Source: Ruania alba (lineage in GTDB: Bacteria > Actinomycetota > Actinomycetes > Actinomycetales > Beutenbergiaceae). Taken from it: a DNA stretch of 64,000 nucleotides. Numbering within the stretch: position 1 is the stretch's first letter; every line of letters starts with the position of its first letter. The stretch lies in contig NZ_FNTX01000002.1 of NCBI RefSeq assembly GCF_900105765.1, positions 2,170,001 through 2,234,000 of the forward strand, given 5' to 3'. The translations under genes were made by a program, and so were the position numbers. Below are positions 50,020 through 59,230 of the stretch, piece by piece. The notes under the pieces are model-generated. The model saw only the letters and a list, made by a program, of their open reading frames with translations. It searched no databases and was not told where the DNA came from.

Positions 50020-51158
50020 GCCGTGCCCAGGTCTGGGTGATCTCGTTCTCACCGATCGCTGAGGACGCCCGGGTGCTCAAACAGGTGCGGGTGCTCGCTG
50101 CCGAGCATGAGGTGACGACCGTCGGCTACGGACCTGCTCCGGCTGAAGCGGTCGCCCATTACGAGATCCCCGCCGATCTGGTGGCCTGGCACAAGGACCG
50201 GCTCAGCTTGATGCTGCGCCGCTACCGGCGCGTGCAGGACATGAACGCGGTGATCGCCCACCTGCGCGCCACGCTGCCGGTGGGCCAGGCGGATGTGGTG
50301 GTGGCCAACGACGCCGACACCGTGCCGGTCGCGCTCGCGCTTCGACCACGTGCCGGCGTGCACGTGGACCTGCACGAGTATGCGCCGCGGGAGAACGAGG
50401 AGTCGTGGCGGTGGCGGCTGTTCGTGGCGCCCTACTACCGGTGGATCATCCGCCGGTTCGTCACCCGCGCCGACTCCGTCACCACCGTGGGGAAGGGGCT
50501 CGCGGCCGAGTACCGGCGCGAGTTCGGGATCGAGGCCGCGGTGGTGGAGAACGCCACCGCCTTCCACGACACTGAACCCACGTTGGTCCAGCAGCCAATC
50601 CGGCTGGTGCACTCGGGCAACGCGCGCCGCAACCGCACCCTGGAGCTGATGATCGACGCCGTGACGGACACCAGCACCGACGTCACCCTCGACCTGTTCC
50701 TGATGCCGAACGATCCGGCCTACCTCGCCGAGCTGAAGGAGCGGGCGAGGGCGGCCAACGTCGCTCTCGGTGGCGACCGGGTACGTGTGCACGATCCCGT
50801 GCCGTACGCCGATCTGGTGCCGACCCTGTGCGACTACGATGTCGGCGTCTTCGTGCTCCCGCCGCTGACGTTCAACTACCGGTGGACCCTGCCGAACAAG
50901 TTCTTCGACTTCGTACAGGCGCGACTCGGCATCATCGTCGGACCCTCGCCCGAGATGGCCGGCCTGGTGCGCGAGCACGGCCTGGGGGAGGTCACCGAGG
51001 AATTCACGACGGCGTCCCTCACCCAGGTGCTGGACCGGCTCACCCCGGAGATGGTGCAGCAGTGGAAGGCTGCCTCGCACGCCCGGGCGCCGGAGGTCGC
51101 AGCGGAGCGTCGGTCCGGCGGGTGGGTCGACGCGGTGCGGGTGTTGGTTGGCCGGTAG
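50016..51158 (+). CDS. Glycosyltransferase family 4 (second)
   Basis: The 380-aa protein shares fold and motifs with its neighbour: VWVISFSPIAEDARVLKQVR, VVVANDADTVPVALAL, VHVDLHEYAPREN, SVTTVGKGLAAEYR, RLVHSGNARRNRTLELMI, YRWTLPNKFFDFVQARLG. GTG at 50016 overlaps the upstream stop by GTGA. Both likely extend the same lipid-linked glycan before export by the co-transcribed flippase. Confidence 0.92.
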   Translation: MSRAQVWVISFSPIAEDARVLKQVRVLAAEHEVTTVGYGPAPAEAVAHYEIPADLVAWHKDRLSLMLRRYRRVQDMNAVIAHLRATLPVGQADVVVANDADTVPVALALRPRAGVHVDLHEYAPRENEESWRWRLFVAPYYRWIIRRFVTRADSVTTVGKGLAAEYRREFGIEAAVVENATAFHDTEPTLVQQPIRLVHSGNARRNRTLELMIDAVTDTSTDVTLDLFLMPNDPAYLAELKERARAANVALGGDRVRVHDPVPYADLVPTLCDYDVGVFVLPPLTFNYRWTLPNKFFDFVQARLGIIVGPSPEMAGLVREHGLGEVTEEFTTASLTQVLDRLTPEMVQQWKAASHARAPEVAAERRSGGWVDAVRVLVGR

Positions 51159-51184
51159 CGCAAGAAGACGAGTTGGATCGGCGC

Positions 51185-51601
51185 TCAGCGACGCAGCGCT
51201 GTTTCGGCCGCTTCGGCCAGGGCCGCAGCATTCCTCACGGCCGTCTTCGCGCGAGACATCGTGAGGTAGACGAGCCCGTAGTGTGAGCCGTCCTTCAACT
51301 CAAGGAGTCGCGCGAGTGAGCGGGACATATCCTTCCCGTTCGGCTCGACCTGTTCGAGGAGCGGCGTGGCCTCGCGGTGGTCCTGGCCGCGCGGACGTCG
51401 CCCGAGGTTCCGACAGCACAGCGAATCGGAGGCGGCGATTCCTGCGAGTACGGCGAGCGCTGCCGCAGCGCCTGGCGTTGCTAGATCGTCGTCGGCATCG
51501 AGGATGAGTTCCGCGGTGTCGAGGAACTTGCGTGATTGGGCCGCTCTCACCTTGGCCTCGGCGATGCTGCAGTCCTGAGTCCGTGGACCACGTGTCGCCA
51601 T
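51185..51601 (-). CDS. HEPN-domain-like toxin
   Basis: The 138-aa helical protein resembles HEPN partners of MNT nucleotidyltransferases: RAAQSRKFLDTAELIL, IAASDSLCCRNLGRR, ATPLLEQVEPNGKDM, LARLLELKDGSHYGLVYLT and a final long helix with RAKTAVRNAAALAEAAE. The Arg...His pair expected of a HEPN RNase may be in RLLELKDGSH, but the spacing is unusual. ATG at 51601 overlaps the upstream stop (TGATG), a coupling typical of these pairs. Confidence 0.78.
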   Translation of the reverse strand: MATRGPRTQDCSIAEAKVRAAQSRKFLDTAELILDADDDLATPGAAAALAVLAGIAASDSLCCRNLGRRPRGQDHREATPLLEQVEPNGKDMSRSLARLLELKDGSHYGLVYLTMSRAKTAVRNAAALAEAAETALRR

Positions 51602-52218
51602 CAGTGGGGCTCCTTCCGAATCAGCCGGTCCAGCGGTGTACCGAAGACCACGACGGCGTCCTGGCGCCATTCGTCTACGATCGCCTCACCTGTTGTGACG
51701 TGACGGGCGAAATCGGTGTCGGTGATGTCGTAGACCTGGCAGTGGTTGCCGGTCCAGGCGAGCACGGATTCGCGAAGGGTGTCCACCTGGTTGGTCCACC
51801 GGGGCTCGTCCGGGGTTCGATGCACGATCAGGATGTCGATGTCACTGTCAACGTTCCCGTCGCCGCGTGCTGCGGAACCGAACACGGCCACTGTTGTTGG
51901 TTCGATCTCCCACGACATGGTGAGGCGACGGAGGCGGCCGAAGAGGTCGTGTCGCAGTTCCGTCAGTGCACGCACGGCAGGCCACGCAATGTGGTCACGG
52001 TTCGCCACGTACAGCGTGGCCCGTCCGGCCCTGGTCGCATGGACCAGTCCATGCTCCACCAAGCGGTTCAATACGAGTCGCACCCCAGACTCGCTGCCGG
52101 TACCCGTGAGGCGGTGTATCTCGCGGCCCGTGAGTGCACGGGACGTGCCCGCCAGAACCTCCAGTACGGGGCCCTCCAGAGAGGGAATGACGGCCGTCAG
52201 TGGTCGACTCACATCCAT
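51601..52218 (-). CDS. MNT nucleotidyltransferase antitoxin with N-terminal winged helix
   Basis: The 205-aa protein has a winged-helix N-terminal domain (about 10-75; LTGREIHRLTGTGSESGVRL, ATRAGRATLYVANRD) and a minimal nucleotidyltransferase domain with FGSAARGDGNVDSDIDILIV (GSxARG then DSDID). MNT antitoxins silence HEPN toxins by adding AMP residues. Here the DNA-binding domain suggests autoregulation through the 20-bp-spaced repeats just upstream. It is read first, then the HEPN gene. Confidence 0.88.
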   Translation of the reverse strand: MDVSRPLTAVIPSLEGPVLEVLAGTSRALTGREIHRLTGTGSESGVRLVLNRLVEHGLVHATRAGRATLYVANRDHIAWPAVRALTELRHDLFGRLRRLTMSWEIEPTTVAVFGSAARGDGNVDSDIDILIVHRTPDEPRWTNQVDTLRESVLAWTGNHCQVYDITDTDFARHVTTGEAIVDEWRQDAVVVFGTPLDRLIRKEPH

Positions 52219-52252
52219 CAGCGCCTCGCCTCACATCACAGATCACCAGTAG

Positions 52253-52302
52253 CAGAATTCTACTGATATCAACAGAATACTGTGGATGAGCGCAGAATAC
52301 TA
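52253..52302. promoter_or_regulatory. Three operator-like repeats at exact 20-bp spacing
   Basis: CAGAATTCTA (52253), CAGAATACTG (52273) and CAGAATACTA (52293) share CAGAATNCT and start exactly 20 bases apart, about two helical turns. The stretch is AT-rich against the genome and lies 35-85 bases upstream of the MNT start. The repeats likely bind the winged-helix domain of the MNT protein. The same intergenic region precedes the ATP-grasp gene. Confidence 0.68.
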
Positions 52303-52392
52303 CAGACAAGACGTTGTGAGATCGGGCGTCCGTCGGCGGCGAATGAGTAGGTCGGTTCCGCGTTCACCCGTCACGCTCAGGTCATTCAGGGT

Positions 52393-53733
52393 GTGATCGG
52401 CGCCCCCGCCCAGATGCAGAGCCAGTCGCCGGTTGAGACGATCGGGACCATGAACCAGAACGTCTTCGTTCTCGGGTTGGACGAGGCGAACGCGGAGGTG
52501 CTGCGCTCGCTGGACGGCGCCGACTCGCTCGCGTTCCACCAGCTCCTGACCCGGGACGAGTTGCAGCAGGGGGAGGTGAACGTCCCGGATCTGCTCGACC
52601 GCGCTGAGGTCCAGTTGACGGCCTTCGACGGCACGGTGGATGCGATCGTCAATTTCTGGGACTTCCCGGCCACGATGATGGCTCCGATCCTGTGCGCGCG
52701 CCGCGGTCTGCCCTCGGCCGACCTGGGCGCGGTGGTGCGCTGCGAGCACAAGTACTGGAGCCGGCTGGTGCAGAGCCGCGTCACTAACTCCCTGCCGGCG
52801 TTCGGTCTGCTCGATCTGGACGCCGACGAGCCGCATCTGCCTGACGGGGTGAGCTACCCGGCATGGATCAAACCGGTGGAGTCGGCGTCCTCCGAAGGCG
52901 CTTATCGGGTCGCCGACCAGCCCCAGCTCGCCGACGTCCTTCCGCGGGCCCGGGAGGACGTCACCCGGATGGGGCGACCGTTCGAGGACGTGCTGGCGAT
53001 GCTCCACCTGCCCCCGGAGATCGAACAGGTGGGTGGCACCGCCTACATGGCTGAGGAGGTGGCCGACGGCCATCAGATGACGCTGGAGGGATTCGTCGCC
53101 GACGGCACCGTCACCGCGTACGGACTGGTGGCCTCCATCAACTACCCGGACAGTTCCAGCTTCCTGCGCTACCAGTACCCGGCTCCGGTGCCCTTGGCCG
53201 TCCGCGACCGGATCGTGGAGATCTCCACCCAAGTCATCGCCGCGACGGGTCTGGACACCTCCACCTTCAACATCGAGTACTTCTGGGACCCGGAGACGGG
53301 CCGGATCCGGCTGCTGGAGATCAATGCACGGCACTCCCAGGAGCACGCCCGCCTCTTCGAGATGGTCGACGGCGTCCCGAACCATGCCGCGATGGTGCGC
53401 CTGGGCCTGGGGCAGGTCCCCGATCCGCCCCGGGGCGAGCGGCGGCGGTACCCGATGGCGGCGAAGTGGTTCCTGCGGCACTTCAGCGATGGCATCGTGC
53501 GGCGCGTTCCGGACGAGTCGACGCTCGCCAGGCTGGAGGAGCGCCTTGATGGCTCCGTCCACGTCCGTGCCACCGAGGGCACCCGGCTGTCCGCCGGTTA
53601 CGGCGAGGACAGCTACAGCTACGTCCTCGCCGAGGTCTTCGTCGGAGGGGAGGACGAGGAGGAGCTGAGGCGCAAGTACGACGAGTTCCGGGACGGCGTG
53701 GAGTTCGAGATCGACGACGTCGAGGAGGCCTGA
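52393..53733 (+). CDS. ATP-grasp ligase of unknown substrate
   Basis: The protein (up to 446 aa) has a pre-grasp Rossmann start NQNVFVLGLDEANAEVL, the ATP-grasp loop region PAWIKPVESASSEGAYRV, and metal-binding FNIEYFWDPETGRIRLLEIN with a following ARHS. It joins a carboxylate to an amine or thiol via an acyl phosphate. GTG at 52393 is the longest start; ATG at 52450 begins exactly at the conserved strand and may be real, since neither has a clear ribosome-binding site. The S15 hydrolase GTG follows the TGA directly, so the two act together. Confidence 0.88.
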   Translation: MIGAPAQMQSQSPVETIGTMNQNVFVLGLDEANAEVLRSLDGADSLAFHQLLTRDELQQGEVNVPDLLDRAEVQLTAFDGTVDAIVNFWDFPATMMAPILCARRGLPSADLGAVVRCEHKYWSRLVQSRVTNSLPAFGLLDLDADEPHLPDGVSYPAWIKPVESASSEGAYRVADQPQLADVLPRAREDVTRMGRPFEDVLAMLHLPPEIEQVGGTAYMAEEVADGHQMTLEGFVADGTVTAYGLVASINYPDSSSFLRYQYPAPVPLAVRDRIVEISTQVIAATGLDTSTFNIEYFWDPETGRIRLLEINARHSQEHARLFEMVDGVPNHAAMVRLGLGQVPDPPRGERRRYPMAAKWFLRHFSDGIVRRVPDESTLARLEERLDGSVHVRATEGTRLSAGYGEDSYSYVLAEVFVGGEDEEELRRKYDEFRDGVEFEIDDVEEA

Positions 53734-55761
53734 GTGCGTATCGTCACCTCCCTGCCCCACGAGGTGGAGGAGATCGAGCACCTGTGGATCGAGCTGCGCG
53801 ACGGTACCCGCCTCGCCGCCCGTGCGTGGCGGCCGGTCTCGGCCCGGAGCGAACCGGTGCCGGGCATCGTGGAGATGATCCCGTATCGGCAACGCGATCT
53901 CACCGCGCAGCGGGACTCGATCCATCACCCGTACATGGCCGGCTATGGCTACGCGTGCCTGCGCGTGGACCTGCGGGGTAGTGGCAACTCCGAGGGCGTG
54001 CTGGAGGACGAGTACCTGGAGCAGGAACTCAGCGATGCCGAGGAGGTGCTGGCCTGGCTGGCCGACCAGCCCTGGTGCAACGGACGCACAGCGATGATGG
54101 GCATCTCCTGGGGCGGGTTCAACGCGCTGCAGGTCGCCGCACGGCGCCCACCGAGCCTCGGTGCCATCGTCACCGTCTGCTCCACCGACGATCGCTACAC
54201 CGACGACGTGCACTACATGGGTGGCTGCCTGCTTACCGACAACCTGTCCTGGGCCTCGACGATGTTCGCCTACAACTCCTGCCCGCCGGACCCAGCGATC
54301 GTCGGCGAGCGCTGGCTGGACATGTGGCACCAACGCCTGGACGGGAGCGGGCTGTGGCTGGACACCTGGCTGCGTCACCAGCGCCGTGATGATTACTGGC
54401 GGCACGGATCGATCATCGAGGACTACTCCGCCGTCCAGGTGCCGGTGTTCGCCGTCAGCGGCTGGGCCGACGGCTACTCCAACGCCGTCTTCCGGCTGTT
54501 GGCGGGGTTGAACGCCCCCACGCGCGCGCTGATTGGGCCGTGGAGCCACAAGTACCCGCACCTGGGTCAGCCGGGCCCGGCGATCGGATTCCTGCAGGAG
54601 ATGGTCACCTGGTGGGACCATTGGCTCAAGGATCGCACCGGCAACGGGGCGATGGACGGCCCGGCCCTGACCATCTGGATGCAGGACGCCGCGCCCCCGG
54701 CCACCACCTATGACGCGCGGCCCGGTCGGTGGGTGGGTGAACCGTCCTGGCCCAGCGATCGGATCGTGGAGCGCTCCTATCCGCTGGATCTGTACCGGAT
54801 CCTCGAACCCGGGGAGGTGGCCTCCGGCCAGTCCGGGACGGTGCAGTCCCCGCTTTCGGTGGGGCAGTTCGCCGGAAAGTGGTGCTCCTACAACGCTCCG
54901 CCGGACATGCCCTACGACCAGCGCGAGGAGGACGGCGGCTCGCTGGTCTTCAACGGCCCGGAGCTGACCGAGCGGCTGGAGGCTCTCGGCGCTCCGGTCG
55001 CCGACCTGGAGATCTCGGTGGACCAGCCGGTGGCGCAGTTGATCGTCCGGCTCTCGGACGTCGGCACCGACGGTGCGGCGACGCGCGTGAGCTACGGCGT
55101 CGCCAACCTCACCCATCGCGAGGGCGCCGACGACCCGATGCCGCTACAACCGGGAGAGCACTACCGGGTGCGGGTCCCGATGAACGGTATGGCCCAGTCC
55201 TTCCCGCCCGGCCACCGATTGCGGATGTCTGTCTCGACCTCGTACTGGCCGGTCGTGTGGCCCTCGCCGGAGCCCGTGCAGCTGACCGTCTATCCCGACA
55301 GCAGCGCTCTCGTGCTCCCGGTGCGACCGAACGATGTGGATGAGGGTGCGATCGCTCCCTCGTTCGCCGAACCCGAGGGAGCGCCGCCGCTGAAGGTGAC
55401 CCAGCTCGAGCCTGCCGAGCATGACTGGCGGGTGAGCCGGAACATGGTGGACCTGTCCGGCGCGCTCGAGGTGGTCAAGAATCTCGGTGCGGTGCATTTC
55501 GAGAACATCGATCTCACCGTGCACCGGAACGCCTATGAGCGGTACAGCTTCGTTGCTGAGGACTTCAACTCGGTGCGTGGAGAGACGGTCTGGGAGCTGG
55601 GTTTCGGCCGCGGCGACTGGCAGACGCGCGCGACCACGCGCACGGTGCTGACCTCCAGCCCGACCCACTTCCACCTCTACGCCGAGCAAGATGCGTGGCA
55701 CGGCGCCGAACGCGTCCACACTCAGACGTGGAGTCGGACGATTCCGCGCGATCACGTCTGA
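53734..55761 (+). CDS. CocE/NonD family (S15) hydrolase
   Basis: The 675-aa protein has an alpha/beta-hydrolase domain with RVDLRGSGNSEG, the nucleophile elbow MMGISWGGFNALQ, VFAVSGWADGYSNAVF and LIGPWSHKYPHLG with the late Asp and His, then a C-terminal jelly-roll domain. Family members are cocaine-esterase-like acyl hydrolases or X-Pro dipeptidyl peptidases. No signal peptide. GTG at 53734 directly follows the ATP-grasp stop. Its end overlaps the convergent epimerase gene by 10 bases. Confidence 0.92.
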   Translation: MRIVTSLPHEVEEIEHLWIELRDGTRLAARAWRPVSARSEPVPGIVEMIPYRQRDLTAQRDSIHHPYMAGYGYACLRVDLRGSGNSEGVLEDEYLEQELSDAEEVLAWLADQPWCNGRTAMMGISWGGFNALQVAARRPPSLGAIVTVCSTDDRYTDDVHYMGGCLLTDNLSWASTMFAYNSCPPDPAIVGERWLDMWHQRLDGSGLWLDTWLRHQRRDDYWRHGSIIEDYSAVQVPVFAVSGWADGYSNAVFRLLAGLNAPTRALIGPWSHKYPHLGQPGPAIGFLQEMVTWWDHWLKDRTGNGAMDGPALTIWMQDAAPPATTYDARPGRWVGEPSWPSDRIVERSYPLDLYRILEPGEVASGQSGTVQSPLSVGQFAGKWCSYNAPPDMPYDQREEDGGSLVFNGPELTERLEALGAPVADLEISVDQPVAQLIVRLSDVGTDGAATRVSYGVANLTHREGADDPMPLQPGEHYRVRVPMNGMAQSFPPGHRLRMSVSTSYWPVVWPSPEPVQLTVYPDSSALVLPVRPNDVDEGAIAPSFAEPEGAPPLKVTQLEPAEHDWRVSRNMVDLSGALEVVKNLGAVHFENIDLTVHRNAYERYSFVAEDFNSVRGETVWELGFGRGDWQTRATTRTVLTSSPTHFHLYAEQDAWHGAERVHTQTWSRTIPRDHV

Positions 55762-56810
55762 GCCAGCGCCTCCACCACTCGCTCCGCCGCATGCCCATCC
55801 CCATAGGGCGCCGCCTCGGTGGCCGCCGGCTGTGCCCGGGTGGCGGCCACCGCGATCTCCTCAGGCCGTGCCAGCACGTTCCACCCCAGCTCCACGGTCT
55901 CCACCCACTCGGTCTCCGTACGCACGGTGGTGCACGGCACCCGCAGCTCGAAGGCCTCCTTCTGCAGGCCGCCGGAGTCGGTGATCACTCCGCGGGCCTG
56001 CGAAACCAGCGCCACCAGGTCCGGGTAGCCGAGCGGCTCGTGCACGCGCACGCTCCCGAGGTCCAGCCGCAGCCCGTGCTCGGCAGCCTTCGCCCGAAGA
56101 CGTGGGTGGGCGAGCAGCAGCACCGGATGGTCCACAGCGGCCAGTCCGTCGATGATCGCTGCCAGTCGTGCCGGGTCGTCGGTGTTCTCGGCCCGGTGCA
56201 GGGTGGCCACACTGAACCCGCGCGCCGTCATCCTGAACCGCTCCAGCAGCTCCGGCCCCGCACCGGTCACCGCTGCCGCGACCTGGTGCAGCACATCGGT
56301 CATCACGTCGCCGACCACCACGGTCCGCTCGGCGAGCCCCTCGCGAGCCAGGTGCGAGGCTGCCACGTCCGTGGGGGCCAGCAGGAGATCGGCGGTGTGG
56401 TCGGTGAGCACCCGGTTGTGCTCCTCCGGCATCCGCCGGTTGAACGAGCGCAGCCCCGCCTCCAGGTGTGCCACGGGTAGGTGCACCTTCACGGCAGCCA
56501 GGGCAGCCGCCAACGTCGAGTTCGTGTCCCCGTACACGAGCACCCAGTCGGGGGAGTGGGTCAGCAGCACGGGCTCCAGCGCCGTCAGCATCGCCCCGGT
56601 CTGCTCGGCATGCGAGCCGGACCCGATCCCGAGCTGCACGTCCGGGGTGGGGATCTGCAAGGTCGAGAAGAACACGTCCGAGAGCAGCTCGTCGTAGTGC
56701 TGCCCGGTGTGCACGATCACGTGCTCGACCCCTGCCGTCGCGCACGCAGCAGCCACCGGTGCCAGCTTGACGAACTGCGGACGCGCCCCGACCACGCTGA
56801 GGATCTTCAC
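55752..56810 (-). CDS. wecB: UDP-N-acetylglucosamine 2-epimerase (non-hydrolysing)
   Basis: The 352-aa enzyme begins KILSVVGARPQFVKLAPV and has VHTGQHYDELLSDVFF, VYGDTNSTLAAALAA, HLEAGLRSFNRRMPEEHNR, FSVATLHRAENTDD and ITDSGGLQKEAFELRVP, the full family set. It makes UDP-ManNAc from UDP-GlcNAc, or acts on a 2,3-diacetamido-uronic acid as WbpI. GTG at 56810 is chosen as the exact family start. With the WbpB/E/D set at 37-39 kb the second role is possible. Confidence 0.93.
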   Translation of the reverse strand: MKILSVVGARPQFVKLAPVAAACATAGVEHVIVHTGQHYDELLSDVFFSTLQIPTPDVQLGIGSGSHAEQTGAMLTALEPVLLTHSPDWVLVYGDTNSTLAAALAAVKVHLPVAHLEAGLRSFNRRMPEEHNRVLTDHTADLLLAPTDVAASHLAREGLAERTVVVGDVMTDVLHQVAAAVTGAGPELLERFRMTARGFSVATLHRAENTDDPARLAAIIDGLAAVDHPVLLLAHPRLRAKAAEHGLRLDLGSVRVHEPLGYPDLVALVSQARGVITDSGGLQKEAFELRVPCTTVRTETEWVETVELGWNVLARPEEIAVAATRAQPAATEAAPYGDGHAAERVVEALAQT

Positions 56811-56989
56811 CTGACGGAGTCTATGGGCCGCGAGACGTTCTGGCCGGGCGGCGTCATCCTGGCTGCCTGAACGTGTGGGTGACATCGCACCGTCGGCACG
56901 CCGTGCCGGGCCCGGCGGTACGACATACTCGGTACCGTGCGAACTCTTCACCTGCCGCTCACCCGTGCTGCACGCGGAGGGGCACCCGC

Positions 56990-58093
56990 ATGAACGTCGT
57001 CGCCGTCACCCCGTGGTTTCCCACTGACGACGCCCCCACGATGGGCACGTTCGTCGCCTCCGACGTCGCGGCGCTCGCTGCCCGGCCGGAGGTCAGCTCG
57101 GTTCGGGTGGTGCACCTGATCCCACCCGCTCAGGACGATGGTGAGCCCGAGACCACCCGTGATGGGATCGCCGTGCAGCGGATCAGCATGAACCCACGCT
57201 CGCCGCTGTCCGTGCTGCGTGCCGGCCAGGACCTCCGTACTGCCGTGGCTGGGGCCGATACGGTGCACACGATGGCTTTCCCCGCTCTGCTGCCGATGGC
57301 ATGGTGGCGTCCCCAGGTGCCCTGGGTGCACACCGAGCACTGGTCCGGCCTCACCACCCCCAGCACGTTGCCGCTGACCTGGCGCCTGCTGCTGCCGTTG
57401 TTGTGGCCGCTGGTGCGACGCCCCGACGTCGTCACTGCGGTGTGTGAGTACCTCGCCACCCCGATCCGTGCCCGCCGGGGCGATGACCCGACGACGGTCG
57501 TGCCGTGCATCGTTCCCTCACCCGAGCACCTGCAGTCCCGCCCCATGCGCCCGCGCACCCCCACCCGACTGGTCGCCGTCGGGGGACTGGTGGACCGCAA
57601 GGATCCGCTGCTCGCGGTGGATACTGTCGCCGAGCTGGTAGGGCGTGGTCACCCAGCCCGGCTCACCTGGATCGGGGACGGCCCGCTACGCACCAAGGTG
57701 CAGCGCCATGCCCGGCGCCGCAAGGTGGAGCATCTGGTGCGGCTGCCCGGGGCCGCCGACGCCGCCGGCGTACGTACCGCGCTCGCCGACGCCGACGTGT
57801 TCTTCCTGCCCACCCGGGCAGACAACTTCTGCGTGTCCGCCGCTGAGGCCCTCGTCGAGGGACGTCCGGTCGTGGTCGGAGCCACGGGCGGGCAAGGCGA
57901 GTACATCGACCCTCGGATGGGCGCCCTGGTGCACGACCAAACCGCTGAGGCCTACGCAGATGCCGTCATCGACGTCGAGCGTCGCACCCTGCACCTGAAC
58001 GCGAGTGACGTGGCAGCCACCGTGGCTGACCGGTTCTCACCGGAGCACGTCACGAACGGCTATCTGGAGGCCTACGCACGTGCACGCCGCTGA
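56990..58093 (+). CDS. Glycosyltransferase family 4
   Basis: The 367-aa GT-B enzyme starts NVVAVTPWFPTDDAPTMGTF and has a membrane-surface helix region (TWRLLLPLLWPLVRRPDVV), VVPCIVPSPEHL, RLVAVGGLVDRKDPLLAV and the donor site FFLPTRADNFCVSAAEALVE. ATG at 56990 has GGAGGGG upstream, and the longer open frame adds nothing family-like. It is divergent from wecB and overlaps the next GT2 gene by 14 bases. Confidence 0.92.
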   Translation: MNVVAVTPWFPTDDAPTMGTFVASDVAALAARPEVSSVRVVHLIPPAQDDGEPETTRDGIAVQRISMNPRSPLSVLRAGQDLRTAVAGADTVHTMAFPALLPMAWWRPQVPWVHTEHWSGLTTPSTLPLTWRLLLPLLWPLVRRPDVVTAVCEYLATPIRARRGDDPTTVVPCIVPSPEHLQSRPMRPRTPTRLVAVGGLVDRKDPLLAVDTVAELVGRGHPARLTWIGDGPLRTKVQRHARRRKVEHLVRLPGAADAAGVRTALADADVFFLPTRADNFCVSAAEALVEGRPVVVGATGGQGEYIDPRMGALVHDQTAEAYADAVIDVERRTLHLNASDVAATVADRFSPEHVTNGYLEAYARARR

Positions 58094-59210
58094 CCGGAGC
58101 GCAGCATCGCCGTCGGACGGGGACGAGGCGCAGGGCGAGGTACGCCCGGGCGTGGACGTGGTCATCGCGGTGCACTCCACCGAGCGCCCGATCGCCCGGG
58201 CCGTGCGCTCCGTGCTCGACCACAACGGCGAAGGTGTCCGGCTCACGGTGGTGTGCCACAACATCGCCGCCACACAGATCCGGCCACTACTGGATTCCGC
58301 CCACCGGGACCAGGTGGTCTGGCTGGAGCATCGGGACTCCCATCGCAGCGCCTCCGGGCCGTTCAACGCCGGGATGGCGGCCGCCGTCGGGGACTATGTG
58401 GCGATCATGGGCTCGGATGACACCCTCGCCCCCGGAGCCATCTCCTCCTGGTTCTGGCTCGCCCGCCGTACCGGCGCCGAAGCCGTGATCGCCCGCCTGG
58501 AACGTGGCGAGGACCGGGTGATCGTGCCGACCCCGCCCACCCGGCCGCTGCGCCGGCGGGACCTGGACGGCGTCGCGGACCGGCTCTGCTACCGCAGCGC
58601 TCCGCTCGGCCTCGTCTCCCGCGAGGCGATCGTGCGGCTCGGGCTGCGGCTGGAGGAGGGAGCCCAGGTCGGCGGCGACGTCGGCTTCGTCACCCGACTG
58701 TGGTTCCAGGGGACGATCGCCTACGACCGCTCCGGCCCGCCGTACGTGATCGGTGAGGACGCGACCGACCGGGTCACCTACGCCCCGCGTCCGATCGCCG
58801 TGGAGCTGAAGTTCCTGCGCACCATCCTCGCGGCATCCTGGTTCGAACGGCTCAGCCTCGAGCAGCGCCGTGCGGCGGTGGTGAAATACCTACGGATCCA
58901 CCTGTTCGGCGCTGTCTGGAACCGGCAGGACCCCGAGTTCTGGACCGAGACCGAACGCAGCGAGCTCGCCGGGATCGCGCGCCGCCTGCTCCGCGCTGCA
59001 CCCGGAGCCGAGGCGGTGCTCTCGCTCGCCGACCGCAGGCTCCTGGACGCCACCCTCGATCCACGAGTCAGCACATCAGCGCTGCTCGCGCGGGCAGTGG
59101 CACGCCGGAGGCACGGCCGCCCGCGGACGATCATCACCCGCGATCTCGCGCAACTGTTCGCGCGGGAGGCCCCGCTGCGGATGATGGTGGCCTCGGCGCT
59201 CACCCGCTGA
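58080..59210 (+). CDS. Glycosyltransferase family 2
   Basis: The 376-aa protein has a GT-A domain: VDVVIAVHSTERPIARAVRS, SASGPFNAGMAAAVGDYVAI and the metal-site-like MGSDDTLAPGAISSW, then DVGFVTRLWFQGTIAYD. The C-terminal ~150 residues are helical and basic. GTG at 58080 gives a 14-base overlap with the upstream GT4. The gene ends convergent to the methyltransferase gene. Confidence 0.9.
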   Translation: MHAADRSAASPSDGDEAQGEVRPGVDVVIAVHSTERPIARAVRSVLDHNGEGVRLTVVCHNIAATQIRPLLDSAHRDQVVWLEHRDSHRSASGPFNAGMAAAVGDYVAIMGSDDTLAPGAISSWFWLARRTGAEAVIARLERGEDRVIVPTPPTRPLRRRDLDGVADRLCYRSAPLGLVSREAIVRLGLRLEEGAQVGGDVGFVTRLWFQGTIAYDRSGPPYVIGEDATDRVTYAPRPIAVELKFLRTILAASWFERLSLEQRRAAVVKYLRIHLFGAVWNRQDPEFWTETERSELAGIARRLLRAAPGAEAVLSLADRRLLDATLDPRVSTSALLARAVARRRHGRPRTIITRDLAQLFAREAPLRMMVASALTR

Positions 59211-59230
59211 CCTGCGTCCGAGGCGGAGGG

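Noticed and set aside
52300-55116. 938-codon open frame on the minus strand
   Set aside because: It is antisense to the ATP-grasp and S15 hydrolase genes, whose motifs are intact; long antisense frames are common at this GC content.
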